From Marinoscillum sp040218045 (GTDB lineage Bacteria; Bacteroidota; Bacteroidia; Cytophagales; Cyclobacteriaceae): a stretch of DNA of 64,000 nucleotides. Where the stretch lies: NCBI GenBank assembly GCA_040218045.1, contig JAVJQA010000014.1, forward strand, positions 1 to 64,000, given 5' to 3'. A model generated the notes under the pieces. That model searched no databases. It was given only the letters and a program-made list of their open reading frames with translations, and was not told the origin of the DNA. The position numbers were made by a program, and so were the translations under genes. Below, in pieces: positions 16,414 to 26,489 of the stretch (its first letter is position 1; every line of letters begins with the position of its first letter).

Positions 16414-17124
16414 ATGAATAAAATGATCAAACTGGCACTTACAGATTTCAAGATTATCTTTCGTGATCCCTCCTTGAAAACTTTCCTTTTTCTGCCGATC
16501 ATCCTGTTTTTATTGATGGTCTGGTGGGTACCAGTGCTTGTGGAGCGATATGACTTTCTTGATCCCTATGTGTCTCTTTTTGTCATAGTAGCCGTTATTG
16601 AGAATACTCAGATGTTTTGTGCCATAAGCAGTATGGTGCTCATTGATGAAAAGGAAACAGATATTGCTAAAGTGTACGGAGTTGTTCCCCTGAGCAAGGG
16701 TGAGTACCTTATATCAAGGTTTCTATTTCCGTTTGTCTTCACAGTGATCCTCAACCTGGTACTGATTAGTGTCCAGCCTTTTTTTGACATCAGCCCGGTC
16801 AAGAATCTTGTGATATCAATCCTGGCAGCCATGATTGTCCCTGTTTATGTACTGGGGATTAATTCTTTTGCTAAAAACAGAATGCAGGGAATGGTCTATA
16901 TCAAGGCATTTAACATAATAGTGCTAATCCCATTTGCAGCCTTTTTTGTACCCGAAAAGTTTAAGCATCTTTTTGGGGTTTTGCCCACGCACTGGTTACT
17001 TCAGGCTACAAATGATGCCACTATGGACCTATCTCTTCTATTCAATGCGTTAATAGGATTTACATTTATGGGACTACTGCTTTGGGGCGTTTCCAGGTTA
17101 TTTCTCAGAAAACATTTTGTATAA
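16414..17124 (+). CDS. ABC-2 type permease, subunit 2
   Basis: The 236-residue protein has six hydrophobic segments and begins NKMIKLALTDFKIIFRDPSLK, the typical cytosolic start of ABC-2 permeases with an IFRDP motif. The mid-region has EKETDIAKVYGVVPLSKGEYLISR, matching the interfacial segment of its partner. It starts 10 bases after the first permease and is the last gene of the TetR operon. It ends 1 base from the convergent delta-60 gene, with no hairpin between. Confidence 0.8.
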   Translation: MNKMIKLALTDFKIIFRDPSLKTFLFLPIILFLLMVWWVPVLVERYDFLDPYVSLFVIVAVIENTQMFCAISSMVLIDEKETDIAKVYGVVPLSKGEYLISRFLFPFVFTVILNLVLISVQPFFDISPVKNLVISILAAMIVPVYVLGINSFAKNRMQGMVYIKAFNIIVLIPFAAFFVPEKFKHLFGVLPTHWLLQATNDATMDLSLLFNALIGFTFMGLLLWGVSRLFLRKHFV

Positions 17125-17125
17125 A

Positions 17126-19525
17126 CTAGCGAACAAGAACTCTCCGGGTCATTGTCTGGCCTTTGTGAGGTTGGACCTGAACAATGTAAAGCCCTGTAGA
17201 CAAATCAGATATATCCAGTTGATACTCAGGCTCCTCCCCTATCAACCGAAGTTCCTTCAAAAGCTTACCTTCAACTGATAGAATACTAACCTGTGCTCGC
17301 CTTAGATCTACGTCACCTGAGTAAATTCTCATATAATCTTCTGCCGGGTTTGGATAAACCTGAAAAGATGGTTGATCAGCTTCGGTGCTCAAAGCTCTCT
17401 TTTCAGGATCATCAATTACCCTGACCATGTGTCGGACGCCAACAATACCTGTTAGAAACATTTCACCGATCAGGTAAATACTATCATCTCCATCCCAAAC
17501 CGGCACCACATAATTTTGCTGATAAAAAAGGGAACTTACACCCTTGGGAAGTTTGAAATTCTGAACAATAAAACCTGATTCATTGATTAATCTCAGATTG
17601 ACACCCCCCGTACCATCATTCACCACGCCCAGAAGGGCATTATCCCTATAGGGAATCATTAATTCACCACTCGGAACCGATCCTGACGAACCCATTAGAT
17701 TCCTCATAAAAGCGGAATCTAACTTCCCATCTCGGTTCAACTTATAAAGTGGCTTAAACTCACTTTCTTCTACATAATACCTAAACCAAATATTTCCTTC
17801 ATCATTTACATGGAGAAAATTAATATTATCATAGGAGTTTATGTTGAACTCAAATTCAATTAGAAATGACGGGTCTAAAGTCCCATCGGTATTGATTCTT
17901 CCCAACCTAGGAACATCATACTCATTCCCAGGATAAAAATCCCCTGCGTAAATGATTTTGTTGTCTTCTTGTATAGATACCAACTCTATACTGGCTTGAC
18001 TACAACAATAATCCTCATTGAAACTCCGATCATTGGACCCATCAGGATTTAACATAAACATGCCATTTGGTGAAGTGGTAACCATCCTTCCATCACTTAA
18101 ACAATGCACATCTACAGCAAAGTACATCGGACTGATAATACCCTTAGTATAAAAGTCCTTCGCCAGGTTACCATTTGCATCCAATTTGAGCAGGCGATTT
18201 TCATGAGCAACCAACAGGGAGCCATTGGCATCAAACTTTACTCGCTGAGGTGAGTAATTATACTCGCCACCATCAGTCAATTCTTCGCCAACCGAAAAGC
18301 TTTCATCTACACTCCCATCGAGGTTTAACAACCCAATTTTGTGAGTAGAAAACCCGGATAAACTGAGAAAGTCTCCAACTACAGCAATTTTATCCTGGTA
18401 AATTGCTGCATGACTGATCTTACCTGGGGTAAATATTTTTGGTGTAAACGTACTATCCAACTCGCCTATATTATTTAAGCGATAAATGCCCTTGGCATCA
18501 ATTTGGGTGGACAAATCTGAACCCAAAATCACCTCACCTTCAACTCCCACATCAAATACTGTGATTTCTTGATCAACTATGTTTGGCTTAAAAGTAAAGT
18601 CCAACTTACCCGTCTCGTCAATTCTGACAATTCGTTCAGCATATACATCATTTATTTGATAGCTTCCTTTCAGTATCAACTTGGATCCCTGAACGTGCAT
18701 TTCAAAAACAGAACTTGAAAGGCCTTGTGTCTGAAAATCCTTATCGACAGTGCCATCTTGATTAATTCTCACTAACCCTTTCATCGGCACATTATCAAAG
18801 GAGTTGATAAATCCCCCACTCAACACCAGTTTACCATCCGGCATCACCGTAATAGATCCTATTGGGTCGGAGGTTCTGTCACCCTTTGGGAAACTTTTAT
18901 CCAGATTACCATTTAGATCAAACCATGCTACATCATGAAAATCTTCATTATTTACTTTCTCAAAATTTCCAGCTAATACAACCCGATCATTTTGTACCGC
19001 AACTGCGTTGGGACGACCGCCATTGAAGAAATTATTTTGTTTGAAAGAATTTACAAGACGAATATCCTGGTCATATTTTTTAAAGCCAGACATACTTATC
19101 ACATATACCTCGTCTTCATAAGTATCGAAATCATAGATTTCATTCATCTCAATAGCACGAATGAGCGAACCATTCGAACCAATTTTAATTAGGTTATTTT
19201 GCGTCGACCCAATGAACTCTCCAGTTGACAGGAAACGGATTTTCCTCAATTGCTGATAAGAAGCGGATCTATATTCAAAGGATTCATCCAGAGATCCATC
19301 AGCATTCAACCTGAGTATCCCGAAAATGCGCCGTTCATTGAAGTAATGAATATTTCCGGCAACTATTATCTTCCCATCGGGCTGTATACCGATGGCCGTT
19401 GCGACGCCCTGCTTCTGGGGTAAAGGGGCCTTAAAAGTAGTGTCCAAAACCTGAGCTCTAAGACCCGAAATATTCAACAAACAAACAGCGGCTGAAAACA
19501 CATATCTCAACCAATTCTTCTTCAT
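17126..19525 (-). CDS. Secreted delta-60 repeat protein with type IX sorting domain
   Basis: The 799-residue protein starts with a Sec signal (to about LRAQ) and contains about ten delta-60/beta-propeller-like repeats of the form QPDGKIIVAGN ... GILRLNADGSLDESF. The last 80 residues form a type A T9SS sorting domain (FQVYPNPAEDYMRIYS ... LDISDLSTGLYIVQVQ ... RRVLVR). It should be exported and then anchored or released at the cell surface. The function of delta-60 repeats is not established; adhesion or a shed surface layer is possible. This gene is the clearest direct evidence for a type IX secretion system in the organism. Confidence 0.85.
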   Translation of the reverse strand: MKKNWLRYVFSAAVCLLNISGLRAQVLDTTFKAPLPQKQGVATAIGIQPDGKIIVAGNIHYFNERRIFGILRLNADGSLDESFEYRSASYQQLRKIRFLSTGEFIGSTQNNLIKIGSNGSLIRAIEMNEIYDFDTYEDEVYVISMSGFKKYDQDIRLVNSFKQNNFFNGGRPNAVAVQNDRVVLAGNFEKVNNEDFHDVAWFDLNGNLDKSFPKGDRTSDPIGSITVMPDGKLVLSGGFINSFDNVPMKGLVRINQDGTVDKDFQTQGLSSSVFEMHVQGSKLILKGSYQINDVYAERIVRIDETGKLDFTFKPNIVDQEITVFDVGVEGEVILGSDLSTQIDAKGIYRLNNIGELDSTFTPKIFTPGKISHAAIYQDKIAVVGDFLSLSGFSTHKIGLLNLDGSVDESFSVGEELTDGGEYNYSPQRVKFDANGSLLVAHENRLLKLDANGNLAKDFYTKGIISPMYFAVDVHCLSDGRMVTTSPNGMFMLNPDGSNDRSFNEDYCCSQASIELVSIQEDNKIIYAGDFYPGNEYDVPRLGRINTDGTLDPSFLIEFEFNINSYDNINFLHVNDEGNIWFRYYVEESEFKPLYKLNRDGKLDSAFMRNLMGSSGSVPSGELMIPYRDNALLGVVNDGTGGVNLRLINESGFIVQNFKLPKGVSSLFYQQNYVVPVWDGDDSIYLIGEMFLTGIVGVRHMVRVIDDPEKRALSTEADQPSFQVYPNPAEDYMRIYSGDVDLRRAQVSILSVEGKLLKELRLIGEEPEYQLDISDLSTGLYIVQVQPHKGQTMTRRVLVR

Positions 19526-19658
19526 ACCAATTGTAAAACTTAACAGTCAAGTTAAATATAATAATCCATGTTTTCTCCTTTAATATGAATATGAGTTTCA
19601 TATAGAAGATCATCATTGAGTTCCATTTTCATCTGATTCAGTGTAGCTTTAACATTCT

Positions 19659-20972
19659 ATGAAAATACTAAACATGCGAATATTCATACTTGGACTGGCT
19701 ACGATTTTTACCATACACATTGCGAAAACACAACCGACTAAGGTTACTGATAAAGCTTTCAATCTAGCCAAAGAAGTGGAAAGTAAAATGATTGAATGGA
19801 GACATGATTTTCATTCAAACCCTGAACTGTCAAACAGAGAGTTCAACACTGCAGATAAAATTGCAAATCATCTCAAATCACTTGGACTGGAAGTGCAAAC
19901 AGGAGTTGCCAAAACGGGTGTAGTGGCCATTCTAAAAGGAGACAAACCTGGCCCCGTCATAGGTCTGAGAGCGGATATTGATGGTCTGCCTGTTACCGAG
20001 CGAGTGGATATTCCATGGGCGTCCAAAGCAACCTCTACTTACAACAATGTGGAAACCGGCGTAATGCATGCCTGTGGTCATGATACTCACATTTCCATTC
20101 TGATGGCCACAGCTGAGGTTTTAAGCAAAATGAAAAGTGACTTACGCGGCACGATCAAGTTTGTATTCCAGCCGGCAGAAGAAGGACCTCCCCCAGGTGA
20201 AGAAGGTGGTGCCAAACTAATGGTGAAAGAAGGAGTAATGAAGAATCCTGATATAGAGGTCATGTTTGGTTTACATATTAATGCCCAAACACCTGTCGGT
20301 GAGATTAACTATAAATCCGGAGGCACCATGGCCGCTGCGGATCGTTGGGTGATGAAAATAAAAGGAAAACAATCACATGGATCTACTCCATGGACAAGCA
20401 TAGACCCGATCGTGACAGCAGCTCAGATTATCAATGGTATGCAGACAGTGATTAGTCGGCAGACTGAATTGACAAAAGAAGCTGCAGTACTTTCTGTAGG
20501 ATTGATCAGAGGTGGGGTCAGGAATAACATCATTCCTGAAGAAGTCGAAATGATCGGAACAATCAGAACCCTGGACCCTGACATGCAAACAAAACTGCAT
20601 GCGGACTTCAGGAGAGTAGCAACAAACATTGGTGAAAGCATGGGAGCCACTGTAGAGTTAGAAATAGAAAGCCATGTACCGGTTACTTATAACAACCCCG
20701 AGCTAACCGCTCAGCTCGTTCCCTACCTCAATAAAGCACTCGGTAGTGAAAAAGTGAAAATCAGAAAAGCAATGACCGGAGCTGAAGACTTCTCTTTTTA
20801 TGCCAATGAAGTACCTAGCTTTTTCTTCTTCGTTGGTGGCTGCCCTGCAGACAGAGACCCATCAGAAATGGCTCCACACCATACACCAGACTTTTTCGTA
20901 GATGATGCAGGGATGATCACTGGAGTGAAATCAATGCTGGCAATTACATTGGGTTACATGTATGCCAAGTAA
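19659..20972 (+). CDS. M20-family amidohydrolase / aminoacylase, exported
   Basis: The 437-residue enzyme has a Sec signal followed by the M20D fold: metal ligands in the HACGHD motif, the Glu pair in QPAEEGPPPGEEGG, GLHIN, and APHHTPDF at the end. A dimerisation lid (about 210-320, SHGSTPWTSIDPI) sits in the middle. Relatives hydrolyse N-acyl amino acids or hippurate and related amides. The signal peptide indicates periplasmic or outer-membrane location, so a role in processing peptides or acyl amino acids from outside is likely. An ATG at 19674 is a possible alternative start. It is monocistronic. Confidence 0.87.
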   Translation: MKILNMRIFILGLATIFTIHIAKTQPTKVTDKAFNLAKEVESKMIEWRHDFHSNPELSNREFNTADKIANHLKSLGLEVQTGVAKTGVVAILKGDKPGPVIGLRADIDGLPVTERVDIPWASKATSTYNNVETGVMHACGHDTHISILMATAEVLSKMKSDLRGTIKFVFQPAEEGPPPGEEGGAKLMVKEGVMKNPDIEVMFGLHINAQTPVGEINYKSGGTMAAADRWVMKIKGKQSHGSTPWTSIDPIVTAAQIINGMQTVISRQTELTKEAAVLSVGLIRGGVRNNIIPEEVEMIGTIRTLDPDMQTKLHADFRRVATNIGESMGATVELEIESHVPVTYNNPELTAQLVPYLNKALGSEKVKIRKAMTGAEDFSFYANEVPSFFFFVGGCPADRDPSEMAPHHTPDFFVDDAGMITGVKSMLAITLGYMYAK

Positions 20973-21147
20973 TACCTTATCCCTAGGAGATAAATTTCTT
21001 AAGGAAGACATCCTGTAAGGGATATGTAAGACCAAATAGGCAATACGGGAGAATATTTAGAATATCTTTATGTTGTACTTTTATAAGAAAAAGTATGACT
21101 ATATACTTATTTTAAATAACTCCACTACTCAAACTCACACACGCCCT

Positions 21148-21900
21148 ATGAAAACTCTTACTATATCCTCATGGATCATCCTTCTGCTTTTCAGTTGTTC
21201 CAAGAAACCTTCAGGGACTTCAAGTGAAGTCAGCGTGCCCATTCAAAAAGCATCCTTAATGGTGGAAATACCTTCTACTTCAACTGATGAAAAATCAAAT
21301 ATTTCTCAAGAAGCACTACTAACTGATGTAACAAAAACCAAAAGAATTGGATTTAATGGGCTCTTTGCAATTGCTGAAAAGTATGAAATACAGGTAATAC
21401 TGAAGTCCAAAGGCCTTTCTATAAAATGGGATCAATTTGGGGAGATCAACTACTCCAGATCAAAGGGAAAATATGAATCCCTAAATTATTACCGAAGCGA
21501 AACACCAGGATTTGGACGGTTCATAGAAAACCCCAAATCAGGAAATATCATATTTGAAGTTATTGAACAAACAAACGTTGGCACTGACACTGTTTATTAT
21601 GAGGTCGGGAATGTCCCAAAGAAAAAACTGATCCAGTTTGATGATTTTGATGGTTACTATGTTGTGGTAAGCAGCAAGCAAGACTCCGTGTTTTTTGAAG
21701 TCAAAAAGATCGCACCATTCAAATACGGGTATACAATTTCAGAGAACCCCTCTGACTTCATCTATTATAAAGGCCGTGACCCTTATGGACTCATGAAATA
21801 TGGTGACTATTTTACCATGAACTCGGACCACATTTCAGGATTATACATAGCTCATAAGGATACCAATAGTACCGTTATCAAATTAGATAAAGGAAAATAG
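21148..21900 (+). CDS. Hypothetical lipoprotein
   Basis: The ATG at 21148 is chosen because the next residues (MKTLTISSWIILLLFSCSKK) form a Sec II signal with Cys17; an in-frame ATG at 21070 would add a charged 26-residue extension in front of it. The mature part has a Ser/Thr-rich linker of about 40 residues and then a mixed domain with many Tyr and Lys. No family is recognised. No neighbour shares its direction closely, so there is no functional hint beyond surface or periplasmic location. Confidence 0.6.
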   Translation: MKTLTISSWIILLLFSCSKKPSGTSSEVSVPIQKASLMVEIPSTSTDEKSNISQEALLTDVTKTKRIGFNGLFAIAEKYEIQVILKSKGLSIKWDQFGEINYSRSKGKYESLNYYRSETPGFGRFIENPKSGNIIFEVIEQTNVGTDTVYYEVGNVPKKKLIQFDDFDGYYVVVSSKQDSVFFEVKKIAPFKYGYTISENPSDFIYYKGRDPYGLMKYGDYFTMNSDHISGLYIAHKDTNSTVIKLDKGK

Positions 21901-22023
21901 AAGTTATGTCAAGAGCAGCTCACCCAGGTTATTCTGATGATAATTATATCTCAGAAAGTTGAGGATGTCATCAACATACTTTTGAGGTAACCTCTATTTT
22001 GTCAATTGTCAATGCAACTTGAG

Positions 22024-23340
22024 TTATTCCTGACTCTCGTACTTCTCTTTAAATTTATCATAGAGACGCTGCTGCATAGCATGTAGTTTCACTTCTCTGC
22101 CCTGAATAAATGAAGCTGTAATGATATTACTACTCATATCCAGGATATCACCTTCTGAGATCACAATATTTGCATCTTTTCCTTCTTCCAAGGTGCCTGT
22201 CATCTCATCAATTCTCAGGATTTTTGCTGTGTTAGAAGTAACCATTTTCAATGCCTCCTCTTTATCAATACCTCCATAAGCCACAACCGTTCCCGCAAAG
22301 AACGGCAAGTTTCTACCGCTTGACAATGATCCATCCATATAGGTAAGACCTACTAAGATTCCTTCTTCGTGGAGCTTTGCTGCGAGCTTATAAGGCATGT
22401 CATAGTCTTCACCATTACTATCAGGTGTTCTATGCACATCCGTTAGAAGAACTGGTATATTGTTCTCCTTAATCAGGTCCTTCACATACCACACGCCAGA
22501 TGCACTGGTGAGCACAATTGAAGGTACACCAGCATCTTTCAAAGTTTGAATAGCCTCAATGATTTCCTTCGGTCTATCTGCATTTACAAAGAGTTGCTTT
22601 TCGCCGGTTAGTACTGGCACCATCGATTCCAATTTCAGGTTGGATTTTGCTGGCTTTGCCTCCATATATGACCTGGCGTCCTTGAGTAACTCAATAACCT
22701 CCTCAACCTGATCTTTATATTCTTCATTAACCCTACGTTCTGTTTCACCTCTCCACCATCTAGGCCCAAAAGATACCGAAGGCCAGTTCAAATGCACTCC
22801 ATCATCAAGCTTATAGAGTGCATCCTCCCAGTTCCATGCATCAAGTTGCATAATGCTACTGGTTCCAGGGATTCTTCCTCCTTTTGGTGCTACTTGAGCA
22901 ATCTGAATACCATTAAATCTCATGGTAGGAATGATTTCTGAATCTGTATTGTAGGCAATTGCCGATCTCACATTCGGGTTGATACTTCCGGTCTCATTAT
23001 CATCTACAGTAGCTCTCACAGCAGAAACCTCCTCTAGTCCGAGATTGGTCATAGGTAAGATTAGCCCTGGATAAACATGTTTTCCTGAGGCATCTACTTG
23101 TTTATAACCAGTCAGGTCCATTCTTACATTGGTAGCATCTACCACAGCTTGAATTTTCCCGTCAGCGAAGGTTATGATTGAGTTTTCGATCACTTCTCCA
23201 TTTCCAAGATGCGCCGTGCCATTCATGATAGCTATTGGCTCTGCCTGGGTATTTGCAGGAGCAGGAACCTGTGCCCAGGCACCGGCCATTGTGATTAATC
23301 CGAATATGTATAATGTTAATTTTCTCATTTTCTTAATCAT
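22024..23340 (-). CDS. Amidohydrolase-like protein lacking metal ligands
   Basis: The 438-residue product has a signal peptide (to about GAWAQ) and an amidohydrolase-superfamily composite fold, with the beta-sandwich parts IMNGTAHLGNGEVIENSIITF and GTLEEGKDANIVISEGD. The HxH motif expected after DASGKHVYPGLI is missing (it reads LPMTNLGLEE), and the later barrel His positions are also replaced. It is probably a non-catalytic partner of the large upstream gene, whose end overlaps its start by 8 bases. Confidence 0.75.
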   Translation of the reverse strand: MIKKMRKLTLYIFGLITMAGAWAQVPAPANTQAEPIAIMNGTAHLGNGEVIENSIITFADGKIQAVVDATNVRMDLTGYKQVDASGKHVYPGLILPMTNLGLEEVSAVRATVDDNETGSINPNVRSAIAYNTDSEIIPTMRFNGIQIAQVAPKGGRIPGTSSIMQLDAWNWEDALYKLDDGVHLNWPSVSFGPRWWRGETERRVNEEYKDQVEEVIELLKDARSYMEAKPAKSNLKLESMVPVLTGEKQLFVNADRPKEIIEAIQTLKDAGVPSIVLTSASGVWYVKDLIKENNIPVLLTDVHRTPDSNGEDYDMPYKLAAKLHEEGILVGLTYMDGSLSSGRNLPFFAGTVVAYGGIDKEEALKMVTSNTAKILRIDEMTGTLEEGKDANIVISEGDILDMSSNIITASFIQGREVKLHAMQQRLYDKFKEKYESQE

Positions 23341-26300
23341 TTAGCATGTATCCAGTTTCCAAAATGTCCTCACATTCAAAATAATGCTTTTCTTTCTTTT
23401 TCGGCTTTTGAGTTTTGGACCCACCGTTTTTGGCTTCAATCATTTTCGCTGTGATTCTTGCGCGCTCAGAAGCGATAGATTTGCGTAAAGCTTCATCCTT
23501 CTCGACGCTGAAGTAAACTACTCCATCCACCAAAGTCATCTCTGGCTTAGCATAAATAGAAAGCGGATGATTGTTCCACAGCACCACATCGGCATCTTTG
23601 CCTACTTTCAAACTTCCCATCCTGTCATCCAGATGGAGGAGTTTGGCAGGGTTAAGTGTCACCAACTTTAATGCTTCTATCTCACTAAGACCACCATACT
23701 TCATGGATTTGGCAGCTTCCTGATTCAACCTTCGGGCCATCTCGCCATCATCAGAGTTGATGGCTACAGTTACTCCAGTCATGGTCATGAGCGCAGCATT
23801 GTAAGGAATTGCCTCACTTACCTCTGCCTTATATGCCCACCAATCGGAGAAGGTAGAACCACCTACTCCATGTTCGGCCATTTTATCAGCTACCTTATAT
23901 CCTTCCAGAATGTGCGTGAATGTGTTGATCCTAAAATCAAACTGCTCAGCAACTTTCATGAGCATATTGATCTCCGACTGGACATAAGAGTGGCAAGTGA
24001 TAAATCTTTCACTTTGGATGATCTCAAGTAAAGTCTCAAGCTGAAGATCCTTTCTAGGTGCCACTGCATTAGCTTTAGCCTTGCTACTAAGCCCATCATA
24101 TTTCGCCTTTGCCGCAGCGTACTCCTGGGCCCTGGTAAATCCATCTACAAATACCTGCTCTACACCCATTCTGGTCTGTGGGAACCTTACCCGATAATCG
24201 CTACCCCAGTTGGATTGTTTCACATTCTCTCCCAGTGCAAATTTGATGTATTTGTCAGCACCCTTGATTTTCAACCCTTCAGGACTGGCTCCCCATCTAT
24301 ACTTTACAAGTGCAGACTGTCCACCTACTGGATTCGCCGATCCATGTAATAACTGAGCCGCGGTAACACCTCCTGCCAGATGTCTGTAGATGTCAATGTC
24401 TTCAGAATTGACCGCATCGTACATTCTTACCTCAGCGGTGATTGCGTGACTCCCTTCATTTACTGAAGAAAGAGCGATATGGGAATGCTCATCAATAATC
24501 CCGGGAGTCACATGTTTTCCAGTAGCATCAACTACTCTTGCTCCCGGGGACGAGATCTCCTTCCCAACCTGGGCAATTTTTCCATCTTTTACCAAAACAT
24601 CAGCTCCTTCAATTTTACCTTCTCCTTCCATCGTCCAGACTGTGGCATTCTTGAAGAGGATAGTCTCTTGCTTTGGTTGCTCAGACCATCCATAAGCCAC
24701 GAATGGATAGATCAAATCACCCATCTCGACCTTGTCTTTCTCTTTTTCTTCGGATTCCTTGTCTTCCTTTTTATCTTCGATATCACCGGTCCTCACAGCT
24801 GACCACTTCAGCCAGTCTCCACTGATTGATTGACCATTACCACCAAAAGACTTCCCATCAATCCAACCTGAAAGTCTAACAGGTACTTTAGCCTCTTCCT
24901 CAGTAAAGGAAAGTGAAATGGTCTTTTCTTTAATCCCAAGTTTTGTCTTTAAATCTGTGGAATCATTGATGATGATTTTAGCACTGTGACTTCCGGCATC
25001 ACCAGAAATCTCTAATTTGTACGTTTGTGAACCAACTTCTAAATCATAGGCTCCGGCGTAATCTGCAGGGTTGAGTTCATTATATTCATATTTCTTACCC
25101 TGAACCCAGGTTTGATGAATTTTTGCCTTCTCATTAAAAATATTATCAGATGACACAAAGAAGTTCGCGACCATACCTTTCTTCAAAGCGCCGACTTGAG
25201 ACTCCATGTTGAAGTATTTTGCCGGAGTGTAGGTCAATGCTTTTAAAACCTGACTCTCAGGCAGGCCATATTCCACGACTTTTCTTAGGTTAGCCCAGTA
25301 ATCATCAACTTTTTTCAAATCAGCACTGGTAAAAGCGAATTCAACACCAGCATTCGCAAGCATTTGGGCATTGGCAGGAGCCATTTCCCAATGTTTCATA
25401 TCTTCCAAAGACACATCCAATGCATCCAATGGATCAGAAACATCATAGGCATCCGGGAAATTAACAGGGATGATTAATCGGGCTCCAGTAGCCTTTACCT
25501 CATTGATCCTTTGATACTCATCTCCGTTTCCTTTAATGATGTACTGCACACCAAATTCGTCTCCTATCTTGTCTGCAAGTAGTACTCTCAGTTTTCCGCC
25601 ATTTGCTTCGAAAACCTGCGGTAAAGACTGAACATCATTAAAAGACTGAAGAGAAAGATTCGTTTGATCAGAAGCAGTTTTATACCACTGCCCATCATAA
25701 TAGGTCTGTCTAAGCAGCGCCACCATACCCATAATCGACCCAGGGTATTCTTGTTTGGAACTACCCATGTTGAATGAATAATGTGCCGCTGCGGATGACT
25801 TGGCAACAACCTCCTGAACCGGAAGGTCAGACAAATGAAGGAACAATGAAGTTCCTCTCATAATACCATCAGGCCGGAAGGAATTGGCCGAGCCAAATCC
25901 TACTTTTCTCAGATTTTCAGCTTCTTTATCGCTCTTCTCAAAATCTTCTGCAGCCGAATAAGTTGATTTGATGGCATCATTCCAACCATACGCCCCTTTC
26001 AGTTTACTTTCGTATTGTGGTCCACCTCCAAAACCGGCAGACTTTACCTCAGGGAGACCATGATTGGAATACGGCTCAACTATCGCAGGGTAGATGTATT
26101 TACCATCATAGTCAATCTCAATGGCTCCGGCAGGTACTGATACATCAGGGCCCACAGCCAGAACTTTCCCATCCTTTATAACAAGCGTAGCATTGTTTAT
26201 TTTAGTTTGATAGTCCACATAAATTGTGGCGTTGGTTAGTGCGTATAGCCCTGGCCGCTCATCTGCAACTCCATTCACAGGAAAGGTTTCCTGAGCCTGT

Positions 26301-26347
26301 GCAAACTGACAAATCAGAACCGCACAAATTAGAATCAGTTTCTTCAT
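23333..26347 (-). CDS. Large exported protein with two amidohydrolase modules
   Basis: The start at 26347 is preferred because it gives the signal MKKLILICAVLICQFAQAQ; an upstream TTG at 26392 is less likely. The N-terminal module (about 1-430) has the amidohydrolase shell but no HxH (IVEPYSNHGLPE). A linker (about 430-560) contains a run of Lys/Glu/Asp. The C-terminal module (about 570-990) keeps IIDEHSHIAL, ITCHSY, FTHILEG and INSDDGE, the metal and catalytic positions of imidazolonepropionase/dihydroorotase-like enzymes. One active and one dead barrel are thus fused, with a second dead homologue encoded next. Substrate unknown; periplasmic location likely. Confidence 0.8.
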   Translation of the reverse strand: MKKLILICAVLICQFAQAQETFPVNGVADERPGLYALTNATIYVDYQTKINNATLVIKDGKVLAVGPDVSVPAGAIEIDYDGKYIYPAIVEPYSNHGLPEVKSAGFGGGPQYESKLKGAYGWNDAIKSTYSAAEDFEKSDKEAENLRKVGFGSANSFRPDGIMRGTSLFLHLSDLPVQEVVAKSSAAAHYSFNMGSSKQEYPGSIMGMVALLRQTYYDGQWYKTASDQTNLSLQSFNDVQSLPQVFEANGGKLRVLLADKIGDEFGVQYIIKGNGDEYQRINEVKATGARLIIPVNFPDAYDVSDPLDALDVSLEDMKHWEMAPANAQMLANAGVEFAFTSADLKKVDDYWANLRKVVEYGLPESQVLKALTYTPAKYFNMESQVGALKKGMVANFFVSSDNIFNEKAKIHQTWVQGKKYEYNELNPADYAGAYDLEVGSQTYKLEISGDAGSHSAKIIINDSTDLKTKLGIKEKTISLSFTEEEAKVPVRLSGWIDGKSFGGNGQSISGDWLKWSAVRTGDIEDKKEDKESEEKEKDKVEMGDLIYPFVAYGWSEQPKQETILFKNATVWTMEGEGKIEGADVLVKDGKIAQVGKEISSPGARVVDATGKHVTPGIIDEHSHIALSSVNEGSHAITAEVRMYDAVNSEDIDIYRHLAGGVTAAQLLHGSANPVGGQSALVKYRWGASPEGLKIKGADKYIKFALGENVKQSNWGSDYRVRFPQTRMGVEQVFVDGFTRAQEYAAAKAKYDGLSSKAKANAVAPRKDLQLETLLEIIQSERFITCHSYVQSEINMLMKVAEQFDFRINTFTHILEGYKVADKMAEHGVGGSTFSDWWAYKAEVSEAIPYNAALMTMTGVTVAINSDDGEMARRLNQEAAKSMKYGGLSEIEALKLVTLNPAKLLHLDDRMGSLKVGKDADVVLWNNHPLSIYAKPEMTLVDGVVYFSVEKDEALRKSIASERARITAKMIEAKNGGSKTQKPKKKEKHYFECEDILETGYMLND

Positions 26348-26489
26348 ACGATATGTTCCTTTTAAAGTATTTTTAAAGTGCATTTTAACCAATAATTAGC
26401 GTGTAGATCGTATGTTTTACATCAGCGGTAAAACGTTGGTTTAATTAAATACGTAAAGAAATCAGCACCAAATCTTCTTCGCCAAACCT

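Noticed and set aside
26414..26434. GTTTTAC / GTAAAAC inverted repeat before the second FtsX gene
   Set aside because: It is too short and has no second copy in the window; kept only as a note in that gene's entry.
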